A stretch of 64,000 nt of DNA, from positions 39,969 through 103,968 of the forward strand of contig JASJDN010000003.1 in NCBI GenBank assembly GCA_030065205.1, read 5' to 3'. Below, one piece after another: positions 27,243-35,888 of this stretch. Source of the DNA: Crocosphaera sp. (lineage in GTDB: Bacteria; Cyanobacteriota; Cyanobacteriia; Cyanobacteriales; Microcystaceae). Position 1 is the stretch's first letter, and the number at the start of each line of letters is the position of its first letter. The translations under genes were made by a program, and so were the position numbers. The notes beneath the pieces were generated by a model that was not told the origin of the DNA, ran no database searches, and saw only the letters and a list, made by a program, of their open reading frames with translations.

Positions 27243-30200
27243 TTAATTGCTAATTTCCATTATCTGATCAAAACCGTAGTTTTCTACTAATTGTATGATT
27301 CCTTGACATAAATCTCTATACTTGGGAGATAATTCATTGACCAGTTGTAATATCGACTCTCCATCGGCTGCAGCCGCTTTTTGATAGAGTTGATCACGCC
27401 AAGCGGGAGACAAGTATTGTATTTCAGTTTTGAGGTGGTTTAAATGGATTATGGGTGTTTTCTCTGGGGAAATACTACTAATTGAAGTGCTATCATAACG
27501 ATAACGAACCCCTAAATGTTGAGCAAGTTTTTCAAAGATAATGGACTCAGCAAAGGGTTTACTAACAAAATCATCGCAGCCAATGTTGAGGACAGTTTCT
27601 CGATTTTCAACTAAAACACTAGCGGTTAAGGCAATAATTTTGGTCGTTGTTTTTGAATCTAGTGCTTTCATTTTAGTGCGAATGGTTTGAGTGGCTTGAT
27701 AACCATCCATAACTGGCATTTCCAAATCCATCCAAATTAAATCAGGATGCCAGGTTTCCCAAATTTTAACCCCTTCTTGTCCGTTGGTGGCTTCTTTTAT
27801 AACAAATCCTAGGGGTTTTAAGAGATTAGTTAAGACTTTACGATTAGCAAAATTATCTTCAATAATCAAAATCCGATAGGAGGGTTGATTGGGGGCTAAA
27901 CCAATAATTTTTTGTTGGTTATCCACAGGAGAATCACTATTCATTTTGGCAATATCTACGGATAAAATAAAATGAAAAATTGTGCCTCCCTTGAGGGGAC
28001 AACTCACCTGTAAAGTGCCTCCCATGAGATTAACAAATTCATGGCTAATGGCTAATCCTAATCCCGTGCCTTCTTGACTTTTTTTACCTAATTTTGTTTG
28101 AAAAAAAGGTTGAAATAAATAGGGAAATTCTTCGATATCTATACCGGGTCCTGTATCTTCAATTTCAAATAATAAGTTCAGTTTTTCTTGTTCTTTTTGT
28201 TCTGAATACTGTTTAATTCTTACAATAACTTGACCACCTTCAGTAAACTTAATAGCATTATTGAGTAAATTAATTAAAATTTGTCGTAATTTTGTTTCAT
28301 CAATTATAATTGAACCAGGGATATTCTCTTCAATCTCAAAAATTAAATCAATGCCCCTTGATTGTGCTTTCAAATTAAACATTTTGCTTAGATTTCTAAG
28401 CAACTTATGCAAGTTCAAAGATTGATAATAAAGGGTGGTTTCTCCTGCCTCAATTTTAGCCATATCCAAAATGCTTTTAATCAAGGTTAATAAATGTTCG
28501 CCACTTTCATTAATAATCTCAATATATTCTTTTTGTTCTTGAGCCAATTTTTGATCATTATTCAGCAGTTGACTAAAGCCTAAAATAGCATTTAATGGAG
28601 TTCTTAATTCATGACTCATGTGTGCTAAAAAGTTACTTTTAGACCGACTGGCTGCTTCAGCCAAATTTTTAGCTGTTTCTAGTTCTTTTAATAATTCAGC
28701 TTGTTTAATGGCTAGTCCTAATTGATAAGCAATTTTGTTTAATAAATCTAATTCTGAAGTTTGCCAGTGACGGGAATGGGAATTTTGATAAGCAGCGAAT
28801 AATCCCCATAATTGATTATGGACAAACAGAGGAACAATCATATAAGCTTTGGCTTGTAACTGTTCTAAGAACTCAAGATGACAGGGTTCATGTTCAACGT
28901 TATAGTTATAAATATCATCAACTGCTAACGTTTCTTGATGTTGATAGCGTCCTCCTTTGGTTTCTTGTAAATAACTATGTTCCCAAAAAGTTTGTAAATT
29001 ATCATCCACTAATTTAACCCATTGTTCCCCTACTGTTTCCGCAATAAATTGTCCACTCCAATCAGCATTAAATTGATAGACAGCTACGCGATCGCTTTTT
29101 AAAATCTTTTGGGTTTCTTGGGTGGTTGTCTGTAAAATTGTTTCTAGATCAAGACTTTGATGAATTTTTTCGATAATGTCATTTAAGGTTTGAGATTGTT
29201 GTAAATTATCAGCCAGTTCTTCTTCAACGCATTTTTGTTCGGTAATATCTCGACCGACCCCTTGGATTTCGACTAAGTTACCCATTTCATCAAATAGTCC
29301 TCGATTAATCCAATATTGCCAACGTTTTTCCCCTTCCCCATTAATCACAGGATGTTGATGACTAACAACAGGCGTATGGAAACTTAAGCGACTTAAATTA
29401 TGACGTAAACAGCTTTGGTTTTCTTGAGGAATAAAAGGAAAAAAACAAGTATAAAGGATATCTTTTCTGACTTGTCCAAAATAACGACAATAGGCTTCAT
29501 TCACAAAAGTTAAGGTTCCATCGGGTAAAAAACGACAGATTAATTCAGTTTGATCCTCCACAATGGCCCGATAATGGGCTTCGCTTTTTTTTAAGGCTAT
29601 TTGGGTTTGTTTGAGACGATTCATTGACCGCAACAAATAGAATCGCCAGAGGATAATGATGATAACGGTCAAGACAATTAACAACCCCAACAGCTTTAAG
29701 GTAAAAGGCGAGAGCATGATGGGAGAAGTCGGTTTGTACCAGCGTCGATAGATTTGTTGATAGTCTGAAGAGGGAAGAAGATCAGTGAGGGCGTGATCTA
29801 ATCGTTGTCGTAATTCCGGACGATCTCGATGAACAGCGATCGCCCGTGGAACTTTTTGGAGGGTTGGTTTAAGGGTTTTGAGGCGATAGTCAACGGAAAT
29901 AGCCTGGGCTAAGTTCCAAATGGGGGGTTGAGGATAGGCTAAGCCATCGACTTTTCGGGATAATAGATGGAATAAGGCTTGTTCAGGGGACTCTAAGCGT
30001 TCAATATTAACGTTTTTGTGCTTTTCTAACAGGTTAACGGCTTCATTTTCCTTAACGACAGCAATCGTTGCTCCAGATAAGTCATTAAGGGCCTTAATCT
30101 TGCTATTGTCCTTTAGGACAAACACACAAATATTGATAATTTCAATGGGACTGCTATAAATCAACATTTGGGAAGAAGTGGAAGTTATCCCCATGTTCGG

Positions 30201-30509
30201 AACCAGATCAACTTCCCCGTTTTCTAAGGCCAGAACAGCCTCACTCCAGGTTTCTTTGATTTCATAGGTGACTTGTAGATTAGCCCGTTTAGCCACCGCT
30301 TCCATGACATCAATAGCAAACCCTTGGGGGTTTCCCTGACTATCCACTGAGTAGGTAGGAGGAAAATAACGGGGAATGGCTGCGGTAACGGTAAGAGGAG
30401 GGGTAGGGGTTGAGGTAATGGGTTCTGGGGCATGGGTTATAATTATGCCTGGTAACACACAAGACCCCATCAGTAGTGCCATTCCTTTAATTAAACAATG
30501 ATATCCCAC
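27243..30509 (-). CDS. Hybrid sensor histidine kinase with periplasmic-binding-protein sensor
   Basis: 1088 residues. Signal peptide, then a SBP_bac_3 domain (about 35-255, TYSVDSQGNPQGFAIDVMEAVAKRA), a membrane helix (LKLLGLLIVLTVIIIILW), PAS (about 305-425), GAF (445-605), HisKA with FLAHMSHELRTPLNAILGF, HATPase with GTGLGLAI, and a C-terminal REC with IWMDLEMPVMDG. The sensor part suggests amino-acid or similar small-molecule sensing as in BvgS-type kinases. No HPt domain is evident in the last 80 residues. Forms a run with the downstream REC-GGDEF-EAL and the LuxR-type regulator upstream. Confidence 0.95.
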   Translation of the reverse strand: MGYHCLIKGMALLMGSCVLPGIIITHAPEPITSTPTPPLTVTAAIPRYFPPTYSVDSQGNPQGFAIDVMEAVAKRANLQVTYEIKETWSEAVLALENGEVDLVPNMGITSTSSQMLIYSSPIEIINICVFVLKDNSKIKALNDLSGATIAVVKENEAVNLLEKHKNVNIERLESPEQALFHLLSRKVDGLAYPQPPIWNLAQAISVDYRLKTLKPTLQKVPRAIAVHRDRPELRQRLDHALTDLLPSSDYQQIYRRWYKPTSPIMLSPFTLKLLGLLIVLTVIIIILWRFYLLRSMNRLKQTQIALKKSEAHYRAIVEDQTELICRFLPDGTLTFVNEAYCRYFGQVRKDILYTCFFPFIPQENQSCLRHNLSRLSFHTPVVSHQHPVINGEGEKRWQYWINRGLFDEMGNLVEIQGVGRDITEQKCVEEELADNLQQSQTLNDIIEKIHQSLDLETILQTTTQETQKILKSDRVAVYQFNADWSGQFIAETVGEQWVKLVDDNLQTFWEHSYLQETKGGRYQHQETLAVDDIYNYNVEHEPCHLEFLEQLQAKAYMIVPLFVHNQLWGLFAAYQNSHSRHWQTSELDLLNKIAYQLGLAIKQAELLKELETAKNLAEAASRSKSNFLAHMSHELRTPLNAILGFSQLLNNDQKLAQEQKEYIEIINESGEHLLTLIKSILDMAKIEAGETTLYYQSLNLHKLLRNLSKMFNLKAQSRGIDLIFEIEENIPGSIIIDETKLRQILINLLNNAIKFTEGGQVIVRIKQYSEQKEQEKLNLLFEIEDTGPGIDIEEFPYLFQPFFQTKLGKKSQEGTGLGLAISHEFVNLMGGTLQVSCPLKGGTIFHFILSVDIAKMNSDSPVDNQQKIIGLAPNQPSYRILIIEDNFANRKVLTNLLKPLGFVIKEATNGQEGVKIWETWHPDLIWMDLEMPVMDGYQATQTIRTKMKALDSKTTTKIIALTASVLVENRETVLNIGCDDFVSKPFAESIIFEKLAQHLGVRYRYDSTSISSISPEKTPIIHLNHLKTEIQYLSPAWRDQLYQKAAAADGESILQLVNELSPKYRDLCQGIIQLVENYGFDQIMEISN

Positions 30510-30579
30510 GTTTTTTTAATTGCGATCGCCTGAGACTTTTTTATCATAATTGGAGATAATTTGTCTGTGATCTGAATTT

Positions 30580-31254
30580 TTAACTAACAAGATGATGGTC
30601 TAAGGCGAAACGGACTAACCCGACGCGGTTACTGGTTTCAGTTTTCTCTAGCAACTTACTAACGTGTTTCTCAATGGTGCGTTCGCTTAAATGAAGGTGT
30701 TGAGCGATTTCTTTATTGGAAAGCCCTGTGGTGACAAGGTCGAGGACTTCGCTTTCTCGTGAGGTTAATCCTAACCGTTCTATTTCTGCTTGAATGGAAA
30801 TCTTGGCTGCTGTTTGTTGTTGTTCAAGGGTGTTGGGCGTTGGGGACGACTCTTGGGAAAACCGCCATTCTGATTGGATGATTTGCGATCGCTCCAATAA
30901 ATTACGGATAACTGCTTTTAATTCTTCCATTTCAAAGGGTTTGGGCAAATACAGATCACAACCCACTTGATACCCTTGAATGCGGTTTTCTGTGGTGTCA
31001 CATTCAGTCAAAAAGACAACCGGAAGTAAGCGGAACTGGGGCAGTTGTCGCAGTTCTTTAACCAAGGCATAACCGTCCTTCCGTGGCATCTTAATATCTG
31101 ATATCAATAAATGGGGACGATAGGTTTGGACTAAGGAAAAGGCATCTTCTCCATTTGGGGCGGTTATGGCGGTATAACCGTGCATTTCTAAATAGTCTTT
31201 AACGGCAACACGAATTCCTAAATCGTCATCGGCGACTAAAATCAGTAACGGCAT
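30580..31254 (-). CDS. LuxR/NarL-type response regulator
   Basis: 224 residues. REC domain (1-120) with DDD near residue 8-10, phosphoacceptor in LLISDIKMPRKDG, and YLPKPF. C-terminal LuxR HTH: LTSRESEVLDLVTTGLSNKEIAQHLHLSERTIEKHVSKLLEK. The plan fits the Ycf29/Rre1-like group of cyanobacterial regulators, but that is an impression needing a tree. It lies 71 bp upstream of the hybrid kinase on the same strand, so it may be its cognate output regulator. Confidence 0.93.
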   Translation of the reverse strand: MPLLILVADDDLGIRVAVKDYLEMHGYTAITAPNGEDAFSLVQTYRPHLLISDIKMPRKDGYALVKELRQLPQFRLLPVVFLTECDTTENRIQGYQVGCDLYLPKPFEMEELKAVIRNLLERSQIIQSEWRFSQESSPTPNTLEQQQTAAKISIQAEIERLGLTSRESEVLDLVTTGLSNKEIAQHLHLSERTIEKHVSKLLEKTETSNRVGLVRFALDHHLVS

Positions 31255-31333
31255 AGGTGAAAGCTAATGTCTCTGATTTTAGGGTAGCATTTTTTGTCTT
31301 CTTTTGATGGGATTAGTAGGATAGAACAAAATT

Positions 31334-31357
31334 GCCACGCGCTTAAAGCAACGTGGC
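31334..31357 (-). terminator. Terminator-like hairpin after YlqD gene
   Basis: GCCACG / CGTGGC stem with a 12-base loop, then ATTTTGTT on the minus strand. Confidence 0.55.
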
Positions 31358-31365
31358 GATGTCCA

Positions 31366-31815
31366 TTAAATTTCTCCGCGAATTTCTTCAATTACGCCGT
31401 CACGAATGACAATTTCTACGTTTAATTTTTTCACTAAGTTGTCTCCTTTTTCCACACGGAAAAAGCTTTCCATTTGTCCTTGAACCACTTCTTGTTCGAG
31501 TTCAACCACTTGTACTTGTTGCATTTGTTGTAAGAACTGATTTTTTCGTTCTAAAAACTCACTTTTTTTCTGATTAACCTGTAATTGAATATTATCAATT
31601 TGTTGGGTGGTTTCAGGACCAGGAGGAGATACACTTTGTTTTTGGATCTCAGAAATTGCTCGTTGTCCTTGCATTTCAATTTGTTGCATTTGGTTGTCAA
31701 GCTGGTTAATTTGTGATTGCAGTTGTTGCTGCATTTCTTCTTTCCAGCGAGTGGTGACAATAACTTTTAAGTTGACTGGCCGTTTCAGTAATAAGCTGGT
31801 GTTTGGGTCTTCCAT
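31366..31815 (-). CDS. YlqD family protein
   Basis: 149 residues. The opening LLLKRPVNLKVIVTTRWKEEMQQQLQ, the Gln-rich coiled coil (about 25-100) and the ending VEKGDNLVKKLNVEIVIRDGVIEEIRGEI match YlqD, a conserved protein of unknown function in Firmicutes and cyanobacteria. 33 bp downstream of the acyl-ACP synthetase gene on the same strand, so probably cotranscribed. Confidence 0.88.
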   Translation of the reverse strand: MEDPNTSLLLKRPVNLKVIVTTRWKEEMQQQLQSQINQLDNQMQQIEMQGQRAISEIQKQSVSPPGPETTQQIDNIQLQVNQKKSEFLERKNQFLQQMQQVQVVELEQEVVQGQMESFFRVEKGDNLVKKLNVEIVIRDGVIEEIRGEI

Positions 31816-31848
31816 GAGTGTCTCTCCCTTGGCTAATGTTTTTAATGA

Positions 31849-33765
31849 TTATGATTCAAACATCCCGTCGATCATACCCTGATATCGTTCCGTGACCACA
31901 GGCCGTTTTATTTTCAGGGTTTGGGTCATCATGCCATTTTCTACGGAAAAGGGTTCTAATATCAGTTCAAAGGCTTTAATTTGGTCATCTGCGCGGTATC
32001 CGGGGCGGTTTTTCACTTCTCGGTTCAATTCTTGTTTAAATAGGTCTTGAACGGGTTTTCCATAGAGATCGCTATTGAGGATCGCTTCTCTGTTAGCCTC
32101 TTCAGGAGGAAACGTCAGGTTAAGTTGTTGATTTTTTCCCCATGTTTGCAATGCGTCTAAGTTGGGTACAATTAAGGCCCCTAATGCTTTTTGATCTTGT
32201 CCCACTACCATCATTTGGTCAATGTAAGGACTTCTGACACAAGCATCTTCAATGGGTTGGGGTTCGATATTTTCCCCGTTGCTCAAAACGATGGTATCTT
32301 TGGCCCGTCCACTGATGACCAGATCATTCATGGGGGTAATCCATCCTAAGTCCCCACTATCAAACCATCCGTCGGGATCGATCGCTTTGGCCGTAGCTTC
32401 GGGTTTTTTATAGTATCCTTGCATTACTTGGGGCCCGCGAAGGAGAACCACTCCTTTTTTTCCTTGGGGAAGGGGTTCACGGGTATCGAGATCGACGATC
32501 TTGACCTCTGTGTGGGGAATGGGTTGACCGGAAGACCCTCGGAGGTTATGAGTATGGGTTCGGGCGTTGGTTACGGGGGAGGTTTCGGTGAGGCCGTAAC
32601 CCACTAACACGGGAACATTGATGATCTCGTAGAACTCGTCTAAATGTTTGGCCAAAGAACCGCCACCACTGACTAAGGTTTCAAAATTACCCCCTAAACC
32701 CTCTCGAATTTTGTTATAGACCAATTTATCCCCTAAACTGTGTAACGGGGCGAGTAAGGCGGCTTTTAGGCGGGCTATGAACCTATCGATGGCTGAGGCA
32801 TCGAAGTGGTCTAAACTCATGTTATTGGCGATGCGTCGAGACAAGATGAAGGTTTGGGAAATGTTAAAGAAAAATTGAACGATTTTTTGTTGGGTGGGAC
32901 TTTGATCCCTTAGTTGCTTCTGTATGCCTTCATAAAGAGAGTCCCAAAGACGAGGAACTCCCACCATATGTTCGGGTTTAAATCCCTTGAGATCGGTCTT
33001 AAAGTTGCGGATATTGGTATAAATAAGGGTACATCCTTGAGAGAGAAGAAAATATTCTCCACTACGTTCGTAGGCGTGCCAAGAGGGTAAAATACTGAGA
33101 ACTTTATCCCCTGGTTGGGGTTGTATAACTGCATCTAAATTTTTAACTTGATGCAATAGGTTACCATGAGACAACATTGCACCTTTGGGTTGTCCTGTTG
33201 TTCCTGATGTATAAATTAAGGTAGCGAGATCATCCTCATTTTTTGTAATAGGATTGAGGTTATGTTTGGCTCCCTCTTCCATCAATTGAGTATAGTTTAA
33301 GGTTTTGATGGAATTATCTGTTTTGGGGGTTTCGTCGCTGAGTAGGATAATTAATTGTAGGGGGATTTCGTCACAAAAAGAGCTTATTTTATCTAAAGTT
33401 TTCTGATTTTCTACGATGATAGCATTACTATCACTATCTCTGACAATATAGGCTATTTCGTTTTTATCGGCTTGTGCCGACCGCACGGCGTTAGCTGCGC
33501 CGGCTAACATCGATCCTTGATCAGCGATGAACCAACGAGGACTATTATCAGCGATTAAACTAATTTTATCATCTGGGGTGACTCCTAGGGCTTGGAGTCC
33601 GGAGGCAAATTGTTTGATTTGTTGGTATAACTGAGCAAAGGTAAGTTTAACTTCTGGTTTGCTGTGGGGATCATGCAATGCCAGGATATCGGGGAATTTT
33701 TTAGCTGCGATCGCCCAAATATCAGGTAAGGCCGTTAGGTTAGCATATTCAGGAATGGTGGTCAT
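31849..33765 (-). CDS. aas: Long-chain acyl-ACP/acyl-CoA synthetase
   Basis: 638 residues. AMP-binding motif LIYTSGTTGQPKGAMLSHGN near residue 190, GYGLTETSPVTNARTH, GWFDSGDLGWI and SGRAKDTIVLSNGENIEP are the ANL superfamily core motifs. Length and sequence match the single cyanobacterial fatty acyl synthetase (Synechocystis slr1609-like) that recycles free fatty acids as acyl-ACP for membrane lipids and alkane synthesis. Confidence 0.93.
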   Translation of the reverse strand: MTTIPEYANLTALPDIWAIAAKKFPDILALHDPHSKPEVKLTFAQLYQQIKQFASGLQALGVTPDDKISLIADNSPRWFIADQGSMLAGAANAVRSAQADKNEIAYIVRDSDSNAIIVENQKTLDKISSFCDEIPLQLIILLSDETPKTDNSIKTLNYTQLMEEGAKHNLNPITKNEDDLATLIYTSGTTGQPKGAMLSHGNLLHQVKNLDAVIQPQPGDKVLSILPSWHAYERSGEYFLLSQGCTLIYTNIRNFKTDLKGFKPEHMVGVPRLWDSLYEGIQKQLRDQSPTQQKIVQFFFNISQTFILSRRIANNMSLDHFDASAIDRFIARLKAALLAPLHSLGDKLVYNKIREGLGGNFETLVSGGGSLAKHLDEFYEIINVPVLVGYGLTETSPVTNARTHTHNLRGSSGQPIPHTEVKIVDLDTREPLPQGKKGVVLLRGPQVMQGYYKKPEATAKAIDPDGWFDSGDLGWITPMNDLVISGRAKDTIVLSNGENIEPQPIEDACVRSPYIDQMMVVGQDQKALGALIVPNLDALQTWGKNQQLNLTFPPEEANREAILNSDLYGKPVQDLFKQELNREVKNRPGYRADDQIKAFELILEPFSVENGMMTQTLKIKRPVVTERYQGMIDGMFES

Positions 33766-33890
33766 AGCATTTATATTAGTAATGGTTTCACCCTATAGAC
33801 TAACGAATCAGGGGGTGATTGTTCCCATCTTAGGAGTTGAATGCTATGTTCTAGGGAGACAGTAGTGACAGTTTTTTCAGTGATCAGTTT

Positions 33891-33936
33891 TTTTCAGTTA
33901 TCAGTAAACAGTGATCAGTTATCAGTTAGTTGTTGA
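33891..33936. repeat. CAGTTATCAG-type repeat, copy 1
   Basis: Repeated CAGTGATCAG/CAGTTATCAG units. A 32-base core, TCAGTTATCAGTAAACAGTG plus ATCAGTTATCAG, recurs with one mismatch inverted at 36351-36384. Confidence 0.75.
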
Positions 33937-33997
33937 AATATAATAGATAAGTCATAGTTTAGAAAAATAAGTGTTTATCTTAAGAAAGAATGAAATT

Positions 33998-34351
33998 ATG
34001 GTTAGAGAAAATTATCAACTAGAACTTAAACTCAAAATACAAGAACTTTTAGGGATTGATTTAAAAAACATTAAACAATTTTGTTATCAATGGGGAATTA
34101 TCGAATTAGCTTTATTTGGTTCAATTTTACGGGATAATTTTAACCAAAATAGTGATGTTGATGTCTTGGTTACTTTTGAACCTGAAAGTCATATTAGTTT
34201 GTTAGATTTAGAAACTTTAGAACAACAATTTGCAACCTTATTAAAGCGTCCAGTGGATGTGGTTACAAAAAAAGCTATAGAAAAAAGTGATAACTGGATT
34301 CGTCGTCGTAATATTTTAGATAATAATGAGGTTATTTATGTAAAGAGATAA
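33998..34351 (+). CDS. MNT-type nucleotidyltransferase antitoxin (MntA-like)
   Basis: 117 residues from ATG 33998 (MVRENYQ; an earlier GTG lies at 33971). LALFGSILRDNFNQNSDVDVLV contains the GSxxR(x)n DxD motif of minimal nucleotidyltransferases. MntA antitoxins AMPylate or otherwise block HEPN toxins encoded just downstream. Here the downstream HEPN frame is destroyed, so this appears to be an orphan antitoxin with an intact active site. Confidence 0.85.
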   Translation: MVRENYQLELKLKIQELLGIDLKNIKQFCYQWGIIELALFGSILRDNFNQNSDVDVLVTFEPESHISLLDLETLEQQFATLLKRPVDVVTKKAIEKSDNWIRRRNILDNNEVIYVKR

Positions 34352-34412
34352 AGAAATTATTTTAGATATAGTTAAAGCTTGTCGGTTAACTCCATTAATT
34401 CCTAATCAATAA
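34338..34412 (+). pseudogene. HEPN toxin N-terminal relic
   Basis: Overlapping the end of the MNT gene, the frame reads ATG, an immediate TAA, then RDKEIILDIVKACRLTP and a stop at 34410-34412. R-D-x-E-x-x-L-D-I is how HEPN toxins paired with MNT begin. Only about 22 codons of an expected 110-140 are left, and the second codon is a stop, so no toxin can be made. Confidence 0.6.
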
Positions 34413-34413
34413 T

Positions 34414-34647
34414 TTATATTTTGCTCATTAATTGAAGTGATTGATGAAAAAGTTGAGGTTTTGGTAAAATTTCATTATCCTCTAAAGCAGATTCTACCAA
34501 CAATTCTAATACTTCTTGGGCATTTTTTAACGCTTCCTCATAAGTATCACCATGAGTGTGACAAAATTCTCCCCATTCAGGAAGGGTAACAACATAACAT
34601 TGATCTTCGTTTGACCATTGAATAATAATTGTGTAGTGATTATTCAT
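34414..34647 (-). CDS. hicB: HicB family antitoxin-like protein
   Basis: 77 residues. YTIIIQWSNEDQCYVVTLPEWGEFCHTHGDTYEEALKNAQEVLELL is the HicB N-terminal partial RNase-H fold. It lacks the C-terminal HTH or ribbon-helix-helix of longer HicB proteins. AAGGAG precedes the ATG by about 8 bases. No hicA is adjacent, so an orphan antitoxin or a cross-acting one. Confidence 0.85.
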   Translation of the reverse strand: MNNHYTIIIQWSNEDQCYVVTLPEWGEFCHTHGDTYEEALKNAQEVLELLVESALEDNEILPKPQLFHQSLQLMSKI

Positions 34648-34707
34648 GATTGATTCTCCTTAATTTTAGCTAGTTTGTTTAAAGCATTATTGACATCTTT
34701 TTCGATA

Positions 34708-35061
34708 TTACTGATGAATAATAATGGCATCACGACTCAATTCAACATAATCATGATCTTGAAAAAAATCAACAATCAGTAACAAGTTATTGTTAAATAA
34801 TTTCTCAAGTTCACTATTTTTGATATTACCTGTTGTAATTAAAAGCAGTTTATAAGGTTTTTTGATTGTCATAAAAGAATCTACAAAATCAGAATCTTTC
34901 GTGATGACAATGCGTTTTTGCTCAATGGAAATATCATTTATTATAGTATCAGAAGTAGAATTTTGCTGTGGTAAGTCTTTTGTATGTATGGTATCATAGC
35001 CAATCGTTTGTAAAAATCTAGCTAAACGAATGGGTAATTGAGCATCAACTAAAAATTTCAT
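34708..35061 (-). CDS. DUF5615 PIN-like toxin
   Basis: 117 residues. MKFLVDAQLPIRLARFLQTIGYDTIHTKDL and IVITKDSDFVDSF carry the PIN-like acidic residues (Asp6, and D near residues 60-62) of the DUF5615 family, which is predicted to be a nuclease toxin. Its ATG overlaps the DUF433 stop (ATGA), and DUF433-DUF5615 is a recurrent antitoxin-toxin pair in cyanobacteria. Confidence 0.88.
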   Translation of the reverse strand: MKFLVDAQLPIRLARFLQTIGYDTIHTKDLPQQNSTSDTIINDISIEQKRIVITKDSDFVDSFMTIKKPYKLLLITTGNIKNSELEKLFNNNLLLIVDFFQDHDYVELSRDAIIIHQ

Positions 35062-35294
35062 AAAGCAATTTTATGGATACTTTTAATTTGGCTAATTCGT
35101 GCAGCAAATAGTAAAGCTGCTTGAATATCTTCTCTTTCTAAATCCTCATAATCGTTTAATATTTCTTCTGTTTTCATCCCTGAACTCAGTAATTCTAAAA
35201 TCAATTCTACGGGATAACGTAATCCTCTAATACAGGGTTTTCCATGACAAATATCAGGATCATGGGTAATACGTTCTAATAAATTATTATTCAT
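35058..35294 (-). CDS. DUF433 antitoxin
   Basis: 78 residues from ATG 35294, preceded by AAGAGG; a TTG at 35330 overlapping the previous stop is an alternative. ITHDPDICHGKPCIRGLRYPVELILELLSSGMKTEEILNDYEDL is the DUF433 fold with its G-K-P-x-I-x-G-T/L motif and predicted HTH DNA-binding ability. Antitoxin of the DUF5615 protein downstream. Confidence 0.9.
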   Translation of the reverse strand: MNNNLLERITHDPDICHGKPCIRGLRYPVELILELLSSGMKTEEILNDYEDLEREDIQAALLFAARISQIKSIHKIAL

Positions 35295-35326
35295 GTTATT
35301 GGCCCTCTTGTTTTGGGTTAATATGT

Positions 35327-35539
35327 TCAACTGATTTGACCCATTTCTATACTAACAGTATCTAAACGGTTATCCCCTGGATGATAGGATAAAATCTCTA
35401 CACCAATCGGTTCATTAGTAATAGAATCTTGAATTAAAATAATACCATTATCTAACTCAGTACAGATTTGATTTTTCCTAGGAGTTTGCCAAAATATCGT
35501 TAACAGTTCTGTTTCGGGTTCATAATAAACTTTTGTCAT
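35327..35539 (-). CDS. DUF2283 family protein
   Basis: 70 residues. YYEPETELLTIFWQTPRKNQICTELDNGIILIQD and the ending EPIGVEILSYHPGD follow the DUF2283 beta pattern. DUF2283 proteins are often antitoxin-like partners of DUF4258 proteins; here it precedes DUF433-DUF5615 by about 30 bases on the same strand, giving a three-gene unit. Confidence 0.8.
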   Translation of the reverse strand: MTKVYYEPETELLTIFWQTPRKNQICTELDNGIILIQDSITNEPIGVEILSYHPGDNRLDTVSIEMGQIS

Positions 35540-35613
35540 GCTTTTGTCATGAGCATTACTCTTAGGGATTAATTAATTATACTAATTCTCAGCAGTGATT
35601 AGAAACTTAACGT

Positions 35614-35678
35614 GTCATTGCGAGGGGTAATATAAACAGTAAGCTTTGACTTTTATTGAAAATCCCCCGAAGCAATCT
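35614..35678 (+). repeat. 65-bp dispersed repeat, forward copy
   Basis: GTCATTGCGAGGGGTAATAT...CCCCCGAAGCAATCT. The first 27 and last 15 bases are identical to the inverted copy at 40174-40238, and both copies are 65 bp. Confidence 0.85.
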
Positions 35679-35700
35679 TTACAGCTATTTCTGAGAACTG

Positions 35701-35862
35701 TTATTGTCTTTTAGAAGCATTTAAAAATTCAATACTAATTGGTTCACCTGTCTCATCATAACTAATAATAATTCCTCCTGCTTCTGAAATAGCATTAGAG
35801 GGGGGAATATCTTTGATGATAAAAGTTAAAATATCTGATTCTGGATCGTATTTAACTTTCAT
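35701..35862 (-). CDS. Small DUF2283 family protein
   Basis: 53 residues: MKVKYDPESDILTFIIKDIP, a short loop, GGIIISYDETGEPISIEFLNAS. Same family as the gene at 35327 but shorter. No toxin-like partner next to it; an orphan or a partner of the HigA-like gene upstream is possible. ATG 35862 is reached by no strong SD. Confidence 0.7.
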   Translation of the reverse strand: MKVKYDPESDILTFIIKDIPPSNAISEAGGIIISYDETGEPISIEFLNASKRQ

Positions 35863-35888
35863 GGTTGTTTTCTTTGTCTAAATAATAA

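Noticed and set aside
33891..33936. CAGTTATCAG units as a CRISPR array
   Set aside because: Units are contiguous, without regular unique spacers, and no cas genes are present.
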